64,000 nucleotides of DNA, from the NCBI GenBank assembly GCA_023423895.1, contig JAFAER010000094.1, forward strand, positions 1-64,000. The letters are read 5' to 3'. Both the position numbers and the translations under genes were made by a program. This DNA comes from Pseudomonadota bacterium (lineage in GTDB: Bacteria > Myxococcota_A > Polyangia > Polyangiales > Polyangiaceae). Each line of letters starts with the position of its first letter. Positions within the stretch are counted from its first letter, which is position 1. This document shows positions 26,551 to 35,395 of this stretch, piece by piece. The notes under the pieces are model-generated. The model was not told the origin of the DNA. It worked only from the letters and a program-made list of their open reading frames with translations, and did not search any database.

Positions 26551-28718
26551 CGTCCCTCCCTTGCGGCGCCGGTCACCGCGCTCCTCAGTACGTTCTTCAC
26601 GGCGACGATGGCGCGTCCGAACCAGCGAACGTGGTCGGGCATGGCCTCCAGCGCTGCGAGGATCTCGCTCCGCGTCGCGTTGGGCTTCGCGCGGACGACC
26701 TCGCGAACGAGACGCTCCAGGGAGGCGATCTGGAGCTGTTGGAGGCAGGTCCGGATCGTCGCGACCGTGTCGCGTGCGTCGCCTGCAGCCGTGCTGGGCC
26801 CGCCGGTCGTCGTGCTGGGGCCGCCGGTTGTCGTGCTCTGCTCGGATGCGGAGATCGGCTCATTCGGCGATCCCTCGGAGGCGTCCGGCACATCGGACGT
26901 GTTCGAGTCCGTGTTCCCCGTCAGGGCGGCGACGAGAGGCCAGTCGACGACGCGGAGCGATCGCGCGATCCACTCCGTGACCTCCCCGTCGTCGAACGCA
27001 CGACCTCCGGAGTCCTCGAGGTCACGCGACTTCGCCGCGGCGAGGAAGCTCTCCAGCGCGAGGAGGCGCGCGGCGTCGTCGCGCTCGAGCACGATCCAGC
27101 GAGCGCCCTTCCGCACCACCGCGGCGAGCGATGCGTGGAACTTCTTCCAGGTCGGCGGCGCCTCGATCGCGCGCTCCCGCACGAGCACGACGGCGTCCTT
27201 GTTCAGGGCATCGGCCGCGCGGTCGAGCGCGGTGCCCGCCGATCGCGGATGAGTCTGGTGGAGCAACGCCACCGCGTGGGTGCGCTCCCCGACGCGGGCG
27301 AGGAGCTGGAGCGGGTGCCGTGCGTCGACGCGGGTCGTCGCCACGCCATCGGCGAAGCGAAGCGCGCACGCCATGCCGCCGACGAGGCGTGCGGTATCGG
27401 CGCTGCGCCTGTCCTGGGCGGCCTCGTCGAGGGCCGCTCGGGCGCTCTGGAGGTGGCTCTCCCATGCAGCCTCGAGCGCTGCATCATCGGTCCCGTCGTC
27501 CATCGCGGTCTGGCTGCTGCGGACGGTCTCGGGAGCGAGGTTCGCCAGCTCTTCCTCGGCGACGGGCGCATCCGGTCCGAGCGCGAGCGCCTGTTTGCAT
27601 GCGATCATGAGCATGCGTGGCGTCATGCCCGGCGTCTCGGCCCACACCGACACGCGCTTCTCGCCGAAGGGCCAGGGAAACGGCTCGGCGCGGTGGGGCA
27701 GGTGGTCGACCCAGCGTGCGATGAGCTCGCGCGACTGCACGGGCGTCGGCAGCGCGATCACCTGCGGCTGGCCGCCGAGTCGCGTCTTCTGCGCGGCGCT
27801 GAGCTGCGGGAGGATCCCTTGCTCCCATTCGGTGTCGAGTGCCATCTGCACGAGCACATAGCCGCGCATCGTGTCGAAGAGCTCGGCGACGAGGTTTGCG
27901 TACGCGCGTACCCGAGCGCCGGTCGCCTCGGCGTCCATGAGGTTCTCGAGTTGATCGAAGACGAGGACGATCGGCGCTCCGGGCGCCGCGAACACGCCGA
28001 GCGTCTGGAGCGCCTGGATGATGCGGTCCTCCGGCAGACTCGACGTCACGCCGAGCCGCTTCATCTGCGACTCTTCGAGCTCGCGCCCGGCGAGCCACGC
28101 GAGCGCCGCTCGCTGCTGCGCCGCCTTCATGAAGGGGGCCGCGAGGAGGCGCGAGAGGTACATCTCGTCGGCTTCTTGATGCCGCTCGAGCAGTTTCTCG
28201 ACGGCCCACTCGATCTTCTCGGCGCGCTTGGCCTCGTCGAGCGAGGCGACCTCGTCGACGAAGATGCGCGGGAACTCGGGGTTGGATCCGTCGAGCTGCG
28301 CGAACGACGATCCGACGAGTGCCTCGAGCTGCTTCAGGCCGTGCCCTTCCGCCGTCTCGTATCCGAGCTGCTGGACGATCTGACCGAGCACGTAGCGCGG
28401 CGTCATCTCGGTCCCGACGAGCGGCCTCAGGTGCACGAACACCGCACGCGGGCCGAGCTTGTGGCGTAGACGCGCGAAGAGGTGGGTCTTGCCCGCTCCC
28501 GCCGGTCCGAGCACGAGGATGCTCGACGTTCGAAGCTCGGCCCCGTCCTTCCGTGCCGCCGCGCGGACGTTCTGGATGGCCGCGCCGATGGCGTCGGTCA
28601 CCTTCGCGTTCAACGAGGGCAGGTCGATGAACGTCTTCGCCCACGGGTCGGCGTGGTTGTGATCGAACGGCGAGCTGCCGTCGGCGAGCGAAGGTGACGG
28701 CGGATGCAGCGTGCTCAT
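26547..28718 (-). CDS. AAA ATPase, defence-operon partner
   Basis: The protein is 723 residues from ATG 28718. Walker A is GPAGAGKT (71-78) and Walker B is VLVFDQLENL near residue 255. An earlier acidic motif RIFVDEV lies near 151. The C-terminal half is Ala-rich, with a stretch of repeated Thr/Gly/Pro (GGPSTTTGG) about 645-665 that looks like a linker. It resembles STAND/AAA-type ATPases of phage-defence operons, but I do not recognise a named family. Both ends are translationally coupled: its start overlaps the stop of the 286-residue gene before it, and its stop overlaps the next start. Confidence 0.75.
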   Translation of the reverse strand: MSTLHPPSPSLADGSSPFDHNHADPWAKTFIDLPSLNAKVTDAIGAAIQNVRAAARKDGAELRTSSILVLGPAGAGKTHLFARLRHKLGPRAVFVHLRPLVGTEMTPRYVLGQIVQQLGYETAEGHGLKQLEALVGSSFAQLDGSNPEFPRIFVDEVASLDEAKRAEKIEWAVEKLLERHQEADEMYLSRLLAAPFMKAAQQRAALAWLAGRELEESQMKRLGVTSSLPEDRIIQALQTLGVFAAPGAPIVLVFDQLENLMDAEATGARVRAYANLVAELFDTMRGYVLVQMALDTEWEQGILPQLSAAQKTRLGGQPQVIALPTPVQSRELIARWVDHLPHRAEPFPWPFGEKRVSVWAETPGMTPRMLMIACKQALALGPDAPVAEEELANLAPETVRSSQTAMDDGTDDAALEAAWESHLQSARAALDEAAQDRRSADTARLVGGMACALRFADGVATTRVDARHPLQLLARVGERTHAVALLHQTHPRSAGTALDRAADALNKDAVVLVRERAIEAPPTWKKFHASLAAVVRKGARWIVLERDDAARLLALESFLAAAKSRDLEDSGGRAFDDGEVTEWIARSLRVVDWPLVAALTGNTDSNTSDVPDASEGSPNEPISASEQSTTTGGPSTTTGGPSTAAGDARDTVATIRTCLQQLQIASLERLVREVVRAKPNATRSEILAALEAMPDHVRWFGRAIVAVKNVLRSAVTGAAREGR

Positions 28719-29575
28719 GACTTCTCCTCCATGCCGATGGGCCGTACCCACGACAGGCGTGACCCTTGCGGGCCAGCGAGACAGAGCGCGGCGTCTTCCT
28801 CCGAGAGACGCCCCATCCCGCTCTCGGGCCGGAGCTCGAGCTCGCCGGCGCGGGCGCCGCGAAGAAGCTCCGCGTGCACCGCGTCGCGTGCGGGCAGCCC
28901 GCCGAGCGCGCGAACGAGCTTCGGTACCCAGGTGAGGCCGGAGGTCTCGCGGTGCGCGTCGATCGAGGCACGAATGCTCTGGAGCGGGCTCGCCTTGGTT
29001 GCACTTGGTGCTGTCGGCGCAGTCGGTGCTGTCGGCACGGGCACGAACGCGCGCAGCGCTTGCTCGACGTCGGCGCGGAGCAGGGTGCCTCCCTTGCGGC
29101 GTGCGAGCTTCACGGCCGCGGCGAGCGTCGCAGTAGCGGTCTCGAGGCGATCGAGATCGCGATCGTCGAGGGCAGCCGTCTCGGAGGAGGCGAGGAGCAG
29201 CTCGGTCGAGCGGACGACGAAGCGGGCGCCGTTCGCGGTAACGAGCTCGCTCGCGGCCGCCGTGGCTTCGCGCTTGTTGGCGCCGTGGACGTAGCTCTCG
29301 ATCGAGCGGAGGGGCAGAAGGCCAGCGCTGGAGAGCTGGGCAGCGAGCTGCTGGGCGAGCGGGACACGAACGAACTTGCTCGTGACCTCGAGCCCGGACG
29401 CGGCGAGCTGCTCGAGCGCGAAGGCGACCCTTGCGCGGGGAACGCCGTGCTTCGCGAGCGCGCTCTTCGCGATGGCGCCCTCGTCGGCGACGAGCTTCGC
29501 GATGGACGCGACGGCTTCCGCGAACGCGTTCGGATCGTCGGTGGCGCTGCGCTGGCCTTTGGCGGATTTCCCCAT
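28715..29575 (-). CDS. Unknown protein, first gene of the Cas4-FtsK/AAA operon
   Basis: The protein is 286 residues from ATG 29575 (a TTG four codons earlier is also possible). It is Ala/Leu/Glu-rich and mostly helical. A short region with LAKHGVPRARVAFALEQL could be a winged-helix. The middle includes a Thr/Pro/Ala repeat (PTAPTAPTAP) about 185-200. There is no signal peptide or TM segment. It ends in an overlap with the AAA gene. By position it could be the sensor or DNA-binding subunit of the operon; nothing in its sequence shows an activity. Confidence 0.6.
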   Translation of the reverse strand: MGKSAKGQRSATDDPNAFAEAVASIAKLVADEGAIAKSALAKHGVPRARVAFALEQLAASGLEVTSKFVRVPLAQQLAAQLSSAGLLPLRSIESYVHGANKREATAAASELVTANGARFVVRSTELLLASSETAALDDRDLDRLETATATLAAAVKLARRKGGTLLRADVEQALRAFVPVPTAPTAPTAPSATKASPLQSIRASIDAHRETSGLTWVPKLVRALGGLPARDAVHAELLRGARAGELELRPESGMGRLSEEDAALCLAGPQGSRLSWVRPIGMEEKS

Positions 29576-29694
29576 TCGGGGAGGCAAACTACGTCAAGGG
29601 GCTGGGGGAGGGAAGAGTCGCCGCGGACGTCTGCCCGCGGACTCCGATCATTCACGTTGACCGCGCCGTCGCAGCTCCTATCGCACGGTGCGTA

Positions 29695-29790
29695 CGCGCG
29701 GGCGCACGTGAACGCTTCTTCCGTGGCCGGGCAGCTTCGCGTCGAAGAGGAGGCCGGCGGACGTGACGAGCCGTAGGTCGTCCCAGCCGC
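29695..29790 (-). pseudogene. Short fragment of the PD-(D/E)XK gene (copy B)
   Basis: The minus strand reads WDDLRLVTSAGLLFDAKLPG, matching HDLQLVTSAGLLFDAKLPDD in the intact gene at 33472-34491. Matching ends on both sides within about 80 bases. It lies in the 295-base gap between the Cas4-FtsK operon and the helicase gene. Confidence 0.75.
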
Positions 29791-29870
29791 CTAGCTCCGC
29801 CTGGAGCTCGCAGTTCTCGACTCCGGCGCACGTCGCGGAGCCGAAGACCGCCCCTTCGAGACGCCGCGCC

Positions 29871-32800
29871 TCACCCCTGCGCGAGCGTCGCGAACTTGGC
29901 GAAGAGCGCGCCGGAGATCGCGTGCTCGAGCCGCCACGTGATCCCGATCGGACGATCGCCGGTAGCGGATTCGAATCGCGCCTCTCCAAGGAACGCGTAC
30001 GGCGCATCCGGATCCGTTCGCACGAAGAGGTAGAACCGCCACCCGTTGCCCGGGCTGTCGAGATAGCGCCGCCCAGAGGGACGATCGCGGCTCGCGGCAG
30101 CCTGCGTCTCCCAGTGGAAGAGCGTCCGGCTGATCGCGTAGTCGCGATACCGCGTCGTCGGCGAGAAGCTCGCAGCCGACTTGTCGAGCGTCACGAAGAG
30201 CACCTCGCGCTTCTCGTCCTTGAGTTGCAGGATGCCCGCTTGTGGCGTCACGCCCTTGCCCCCAGGCTTCACGAACCCGACCGCGGCGACGATCTCGCGA
30301 CGCGAGTAGTGGCGATGGAGCGCGAGTGGCCATTCGGGGACGGGATAGACCTCGTCGGCGAGCGCGATGCGTTCCGTGAGGACGTCGGCGAGCTGCGAGA
30401 GCTCTTCACGAATGGGGGCCTCGCCGAACAGCCACGGCGCACCCTCCGCTGGATCGCGCAAGACGCCACGATGATTCAGCTGGAACTCGAGCATCGTCAG
30501 GCGACGCAGATAGCTCTCGTCGTTCTGCGCTCGAGGCAGCGTGCCTGGAGCTGCCTTCCACAGCCCGAGGCGGCTCACGTCATCGGTGTGCAGGAGGCGC
30601 TCCAGTCGACGGCTCAAGTCGAGCGCGTCGTCGCCGACGTCCTCGAGCCCGCCTGCCCGTGCGCGAAGCGTGGTCCAGCCGCCAGCGCGGTACACGTCTT
30701 CGACGTCGCGCCCGCTGCCGTCGAGGAACGCTCCCAACGTCACATCGGGCTCGCGTCCCAGCATGTCCCGGAGCTCGCGCGTCAGCACGGCGGCGCTCGC
30801 CACCGCGTTCTTCAACGACGCGAGCACGCGTTCCTTCACGACCGCATCGAGCTGGAATACGCAGCCACTCGGCAAGTAGGGAAGGCCCTCTCGGACGTCG
30901 CGCTCGAGCCGCCCGCGCGGCACGCCCGTGATCGCCGAATAGATGCCGTCGAACCGGAACTCCGCTCGGTGCTGGCCGATGAAGTCGAGGATGAGGCACG
31001 ACGTCTTCCCCTCGAACAGGCGCAGGCCGCGGCCGATCTGCTGCATGAAGAGCGCGGCGCTCGTCGTCGGCCGCAGGAGGAGCAAGGTGTCGACGAAGGG
31101 CAGGTCAACGCCCTCGTTGTAGAGGTCGCAAGTGCAGAGCACGTTCACGGTGCGGTCGCGAAGGCGCTGCGGAGCGTGCCTGCGGACGTCGTCGGGCGAG
31201 TCGCCGTAGACGACCTCGGCGGGGATCCCTCGCTCCGTGAGGGCGCGCGCCATGAAGCGGGCGTGCTCGACGGAGACACAGAAGGCGACCGCGCGAATGC
31301 GTCGTGGGTCGACCACGCGCTTTCGCAGCTGCTCGACGATGAGATCGACGCGCGCTTCGTTCCCCGTGTACAGCGAGGACAGCTCGTCGAGCTGATAGCC
31401 GCTGCGCGACCAGCGCACGTTCTCGAGGCTCGTACCCACAGCGTCGGCGATGCCGTAGTACTCGAATGGCACGAGCAGCTGACGGTCGAGGGCATGCCAG
31501 AGACGCAGCTCGGCGGCGATGCGACCACCGAAGTCGGGCAAGAGCGACTTGCCGTCAGACCGCTCCGGCGTGGCCGTCAGACCGAGAAGCACCTCGGGTC
31601 GCAAGACGCGGAGAACGCGCTGATACGAATCGGCCGGCGCGTGATGACACTCGTCGACGACGACGAAGCGGAAGTGATCCGCCGCGAGGCGCTCGCCGAC
31701 GACGCCCGCCGCGCTCTGAATCGTCGCGAAGACCCATTCCCACTGATCCGGGATCCTGCCGTCGACGTACAGCTCTCCGAACGCGTGGTCGCGCAAGACC
31801 TGGCGGAACGTCGCCTGCGCCTGCTCGAGGATCTCACGACGGTGCGCGAGAAAGAGCAGCCGTGGTCGTGTCTGCGCCCGCTCGCATGCACGTAGGTAGT
31901 CGAACGCGGCGATCACCGTCTTTCCCGTCCCCGTCGCGGCGATGACGAGATTGCGATGACGTCCGTGCACGCTCCGCTCTGCCTCGAGGCGATCGAGGAT
32001 CTCGAGCTGGAACGGGAAGGGCTGCAGCGTGAAGAGCGGAACGACGGCGGGGGTCGCCGACTGGCGCTCGTCGCGAAGGGCAGCTCGAAGACGCTGCCGG
32101 CTGCTCTCGGCGGAAGGGTCGTACGCCTCGAACTCAGGATCGTTCCAGAGGCCGTCGAACGTCCCGCGGAACTTGTCGATGACGCTGGGAAGGTCCGCCG
32201 CGCAGACCTTCACCATCCACTCGAGCCCGCTGCCGAGCGCCGTCGCGGTCAGGTTGGCCGACCCGACGTACGCGGTGTGCAGCCCGCTGCTGCGCTCGAA
32301 GAGCCAGGCCTTGGCGTGAAGGCGCGTCCGCCGAACGTCGTACGAGATCCGGACCTCGGCGCCGGGCAGAGAAGCGATGGCGTCGACGGCGTTCACCTCG
32401 GTGGTCCCGGTGAACACGGTCGTGAGGAGCCGGATCCGCGCGCCGCGACGGGTGGCGCGGTCGAGCTCCTCGCGCACGGCGCGAACGCCGCCGAGCGTCA
32501 CGAACGCGGCGAGGATGTCGATGGTGTCGGCCGACGCGATCTCGCGCGAGAGCTCGTGCCCGAGCGCCGGATCCTTGGGCGCGCGGGTCAGAAGGGTCGA
32601 CGTCGAGAGCGGCGACGCCGGGCGAAGGGGAGGCGCGGTTCGGTAGAGCGACTGGAGCAAACGAGCTGGCGCAGCGACGCGCGACGCGTCTCCGTCGGTA
32701 TCGGGCGCGAGCTCCGTGAGCCGGTCGAGCAGGCCGTGGACGATCGCGAGCTGCTCGTCCGTGCCGCCCGCGTCGCGCAGCGCGCGTTCGAGCTCGTTCG

Positions 32801-32945
32801 AGAAGTGGCGAGCGAGCCACCTCGGGAGATCCGCGTCGTCGAGCGCGCGGACCTCGGGGACCGAGGGGGCGGCCGCCGTGACCTCGCGGTCGAGGAGCTG
32901 CGTGAGCAGGTGCTCGTAGATGCCGTCGCGGAGGGCAGTAGGCAC
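29871..32945 (-). CDS. Phospholipase-D-like/DEAD-type helicase with DUF3427 end
   Basis: The protein is 1024 residues from GTG 32945 (start chosen so that it begins PTALRDGIYEHLL, as in relatives). Residues about 130-280 form a phospholipase D-like domain with one HKD-type motif, HAKAWLF...YVGSANLT. The superfamily II helicase core begins near residue 345: Walker A AATGTGKT, DECHH (motif II), LTATPERSDG, and motif VI near QIGRGLR. A C-terminal DUF3427-like region follows (SRREIVAAVGF, QLKDEKREVLFVTL). Proteins of this design sit in restriction and phage-defence islands. It is separate from, but next to, the Cas4-FtsK operon on the same strand. Confidence 0.85.
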   Translation of the reverse strand: MPTALRDGIYEHLLTQLLDREVTAAAPSVPEVRALDDADLPRWLARHFSNELERALRDAGGTDEQLAIVHGLLDRLTELAPDTDGDASRVAAPARLLQSLYRTAPPLRPASPLSTSTLLTRAPKDPALGHELSREIASADTIDILAAFVTLGGVRAVREELDRATRRGARIRLLTTVFTGTTEVNAVDAIASLPGAEVRISYDVRRTRLHAKAWLFERSSGLHTAYVGSANLTATALGSGLEWMVKVCAADLPSVIDKFRGTFDGLWNDPEFEAYDPSAESSRQRLRAALRDERQSATPAVVPLFTLQPFPFQLEILDRLEAERSVHGRHRNLVIAATGTGKTVIAAFDYLRACERAQTRPRLLFLAHRREILEQAQATFRQVLRDHAFGELYVDGRIPDQWEWVFATIQSAAGVVGERLAADHFRFVVVDECHHAPADSYQRVLRVLRPEVLLGLTATPERSDGKSLLPDFGGRIAAELRLWHALDRQLLVPFEYYGIADAVGTSLENVRWSRSGYQLDELSSLYTGNEARVDLIVEQLRKRVVDPRRIRAVAFCVSVEHARFMARALTERGIPAEVVYGDSPDDVRRHAPQRLRDRTVNVLCTCDLYNEGVDLPFVDTLLLLRPTTSAALFMQQIGRGLRLFEGKTSCLILDFIGQHRAEFRFDGIYSAITGVPRGRLERDVREGLPYLPSGCVFQLDAVVKERVLASLKNAVASAAVLTRELRDMLGREPDVTLGAFLDGSGRDVEDVYRAGGWTTLRARAGGLEDVGDDALDLSRRLERLLHTDDVSRLGLWKAAPGTLPRAQNDESYLRRLTMLEFQLNHRGVLRDPAEGAPWLFGEAPIREELSQLADVLTERIALADEVYPVPEWPLALHRHYSRREIVAAVGFVKPGGKGVTPQAGILQLKDEKREVLFVTLDKSAASFSPTTRYRDYAISRTLFHWETQAAASRDRPSGRRYLDSPGNGWRFYLFVRTDPDAPYAFLGEARFESATGDRPIGITWRLEHAISGALFAKFATLAQG

Positions 32946-32980
32946 GCGCGGGCAGGGTACTACGGCCTGCCGCACTCTGC

Positions 32981-33421
32981 TCAGCCGAGCCGTTCCGTGC
33001 AAGCGCTTGGAGCTCGGGCTGATAGGCGTGTGGTGCCATCATCGACACGAGGAAGCTCCACATCCAGCAACGACTGCGCGTGGGGCTCGTGGACGTGGGC
33101 TACGGCGTCGGGTGGGTCTGCCGGTGCGGGCACGATCGCGCGCAGCCGCAGGATCTCGTCACCGAGTCGATCGAGGGTGTCGGGCTTCCGGAGCGGATGC
33201 ACGACCGAGTCGATCCGAGCCTTCTCCGCTGCGGCGCGGGTCTCCGCGTGTGTGACCTGCGCGGTCGGCGCCTTGTCCTCCGCGGCGAAGCGGTCCTAGG
33301 CAGCGCGGAGGTGAGGGACGAGCAATCGGAGCCACGCGTGTTCGTCGGGGCTCGTGGACGGGGCCGCTTCGAGTACGGCAAGGCCTCGCGGCTCCGCGGA
33401 CCGGAACGGCGACGCGCCCAT
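32981..33421 (-). pseudogene. Open frame interrupted by one stop, upstream of helicase
   Basis: A minus-strand frame beginning with ATG (33421) reads MGASPFRSAEPRGLA and ...DEHAWLRLLVPHLRAA, then a single TAG at 33296-33298, and continues DRFAAEDKAPTAQV and DTLDRLGDEILRLRAIV to a stop at 32981. The amino-acid composition on both sides is protein-like, with few Arg runs. It may be a small gene with an in-frame stop. I recognise no family. Confidence 0.35.
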
Positions 33422-33471
33422 TACGGGCGGTCGCCGCTGGGGGCGTCGCCGCTGATCGGGCATGTCGCCCG

Positions 33472-34491
33472 CTACTTCGCGGAGCCTCTCGTACGGCGCG
33501 CCCGCGCCGGCGCCGGTGCTCGCGCCTTACGTGGCGGGGAAGGGAACACGTCGTCGGCCGTCGTCGCCCGCGCGGCGCGCTGCACCCAGGCGTCGAGGAC
33601 GGCCGGGTCCTCGCAGCGCTCGAGCTGCCGAGTCTGGGCGGTCGAGAGCTGAATCTCGCGCGCGTCGAGAATCGCGCGGAGCGCGCCGCGCAAGCCTTCG
33701 ACACGGCCCTCCTCGAGGCCTCTCGCGTGACCCTTTGCGAGTCCTTTCTCGAGTCCTTTCTCGAGACCCTCCTTCACGAGGTTGCGCATGAACTCGCTCC
33801 GAAACTTGAGCCGTTCCTTCTCCATGAAGCTCTCCAGTGCGCGCCGTTTCGAGATGGGGAGGACGTCGAGGATGACGTCGAAGTATAGCGCCGCGCGGTC
33901 GTCGGGAAGCTTCGCGTCGAAGAGAAGGCCGGCGGAGGTGACGAGCTGTAGGTCGTGGCGGCCGTGCGCGACGGCGCGAAGGAACGCGATCTCGACAGCC
34001 ACGTCGGGTTGCGCGTCCCGCGAAGAGCCGGTGGCGCGTCGCCGTGCGGCATCGAGGCGGAGGAGCTCATCCGGGCCGACGACGAGGGCGCGGAAGAGCG
34101 AGCCTCCTCCGAGCTCGATCGGCGTCGCGAGCCAGGTCGCGACGGTGAGGGCGGGCGTGACGACGAGCACCTCGCACGGAGCTGGATGGCGCGCGCGAGC
34201 GAGGGCCTGGTAGACGGGCAGGCTGAACGCTTTGTCCTCCCGTCGCCGGAGTTGCACTTCGACGATGACGACGCGGTCGAGCGCGCCGCGCCCGTCATGG
34301 ATCGCGACGGCCGCGTCGGGGAGGTAGTCGCGGACTGGCGCGACCGCTTCGCCGAGGCTCGTCGCAGTTGCGCCGTCGGGCAGCGCTGCTCCTGCGGCCT
34401 CGGCGAGCGCGAGGACGAACGATGGCTTGTCGCGGATCATTTCTACGAGCGTCTGGTGGAGACGCGACGCGCGCCGCTTCGTCTTCCTCAC
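33472..34491 (-). CDS. PD-(D/E)XK-type protein with C-terminal repeat-like tail
   Basis: The protein is 339 residues from a GTG at 34491 (an ATG at 34440 is also possible, but conserved HQTLVEMIRDKPS precedes it). The core reads LPDAAVAIHD, then VVIVEVQLRRREDK: an Asp followed by Glu-x-Gln on a strand, the arrangement of the PD-(D/E)XK superfamily. The middle carries ELLRLDAAR and LVTSAGLLFDAKLP. From about residue 240 there is a charged helical region with LEKGLEKGLAKGHARGLEEG, a repeat seen in transposase/Rpn-type relatives. Biological role is unknown. Fragments of this gene occur at 29695-29790 and 36900-37010. Confidence 0.72.
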   Translation of the reverse strand: MRKTKRRASRLHQTLVEMIRDKPSFVLALAEAAGAALPDGATATSLGEAVAPVRDYLPDAAVAIHDGRGALDRVVIVEVQLRRREDKAFSLPVYQALARARHPAPCEVLVVTPALTVATWLATPIELGGGSLFRALVVGPDELLRLDAARRRATGSSRDAQPDVAVEIAFLRAVAHGRHDLQLVTSAGLLFDAKLPDDRAALYFDVILDVLPISKRRALESFMEKERLKFRSEFMRNLVKEGLEKGLEKGLAKGHARGLEEGRVEGLRGALRAILDAREIQLSTAQTRQLERCEDPAVLDAWVQRAARATTADDVFPSPPRKARAPAPARARRTRGSAK

Positions 34492-34777
34492 GCCGCGGGG
34501 CGGCAGCAAGGGAGGTGCCCGCGCCCGGAGGCGCGTCTTCTCTTCGACTTGCACGAGTGAGCGGGTGGCCCAGGCCAGATCGGGCCGGCCGGGGGCCAGC
34601 TCGATTTTCAGCGCGAGGTCCCAGCGGCCCTCACCTTGCGCTCCGCAGCCCCCTCGACCGCGGAGTCAGATGCCGATCGTCTCCTGCGCCTTGCCGTCCG
34701 GGCTCGGACTCGAAGGACCGGAGCGCGACTCTGACGAATTCAAGCAACCGGCGGCGCGGGCGGCCGACTGGGCCGTC

Positions 34778-34846
34778 ATGTCTGGAAAGGCGCTCGCAGA
34801 CGACGCCGCGAGAAAGATGCGAGAGGCCGATGCTGGCGCGCCTTGA
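34778..34846 (+). pseudogene. Effector-like gene with a large in-frame internal deletion
   Basis: DNA from 34713 to 34787 matches 37012-37086 at high identity. It then jumps, directly after atgtctggaa, to the sequence that matches 37809-37868, the last codons of the effector-like gene. What is left is a 22-codon frame, MSGKALADDAARKMREADA..., that keeps the start and the end in frame. It overlaps the start of the two-TM gene by 17 bases, just as in the intact copy, so coupling is preserved although the protein is gone. Confidence 0.8.
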
Positions 34847-35090
34847 GCGACCGGGCTCGACGTTCGTGGCGCTTGCCGTCGCCGGCCTCTGCCTGCTCGC
34901 TGGGTGGTACCTGTTTTCGTCTGCGGTCTTGCTCGAGAACGCCTGCTTCCTCGAGGGAGACCGAGCATGCGTGGAGGCGGTCCAACGGCAGGTGTGGATC
35001 GCGTTCGGGCTGGGCGGCGTGTTCGCGGTGATCACGGGCCTCGTCGTCGCGAGTCATGTGCGCCGAGCGTGGAGGAACCGTCGACGGTAG
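34830..35090 (+). CDS. Small two-TM protein, candidate immunity protein (copy 2)
   Basis: The protein is 86 residues from ATG 34830. TM segment 1 is about 11-31, then the Cys loop ENACFLEGDRACVEAVQRQVW, then TM segment 2 about 53-73 and a basic tail. It differs from copy 3 (37852-38112) at only a few positions and is a clear relative of copy 1 (6953-7237). The preceding gene has lost almost all its coding sequence by an internal deletion, yet this one remains open, consistent with retention of immunity after loss of the effector. The periplasmic site of the loop is predicted from the basic N terminus. Confidence 0.75.
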   Translation: MLARLERPGSTFVALAVAGLCLLAGWYLFSSAVLLENACFLEGDRACVEAVQRQVWIAFGLGGVFAVITGLVVASHVRRAWRNRRR

Positions 35091-35125
35091 CCAGACGCAG
35101 CGAGTCGCGAGCCTCCACAAGGGAG

Positions 35126-35343
35126 TCAGAGGTCGACCCAGTAGCCCGCGTGGTCGGGCATGACGATGTCGCCGCGACGTGGATCGAGACGCCCCTGCGC
35201 CTTGATCGAATAGTCGTCTGGACCGCAGATCAGGTCGACGGCGCAGAGCTCCGGGCTCGCATGCGCAGACTCACCGTTCCAGGCGGTATATCCGAGAGAC
35301 GCGAGCGTCCTCGAGAGGAGAACGCGCCGGACCTTTGCTCCCC
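35126..35343 (-). pseudogene. C-terminal fragment of an unknown gene
   Basis: The minus strand reads VRRVLLSRTLASLGYTAW, then ELCAVDLICGPDDYSIKA and GDIVMPDHAGYWVDL before a stop at 35126. The composition is clearly protein-like but no start codon is visible, and upstream the frame turns Arg-rich. It is probably the remaining 3' end of a gene lost in the mosaic region. Confidence 0.4.
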
Positions 35344-35395
35344 CGCGGCTGCGGTGTCGTCGTCGGGCTGCGCGACCTTGGAGCGGTCGAGCGAG

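Noticed and set aside
26631..28469. Long plus-strand frame opposite the AAA ATPase gene
   Set aside because: Antisense shadow; the minus strand has Walker A and B motifs and coupled start/stop overlaps.
29763..31895. Long plus-strand frame opposite the helicase gene
   Set aside because: Antisense shadow; the helicase motifs are in order on the minus strand.
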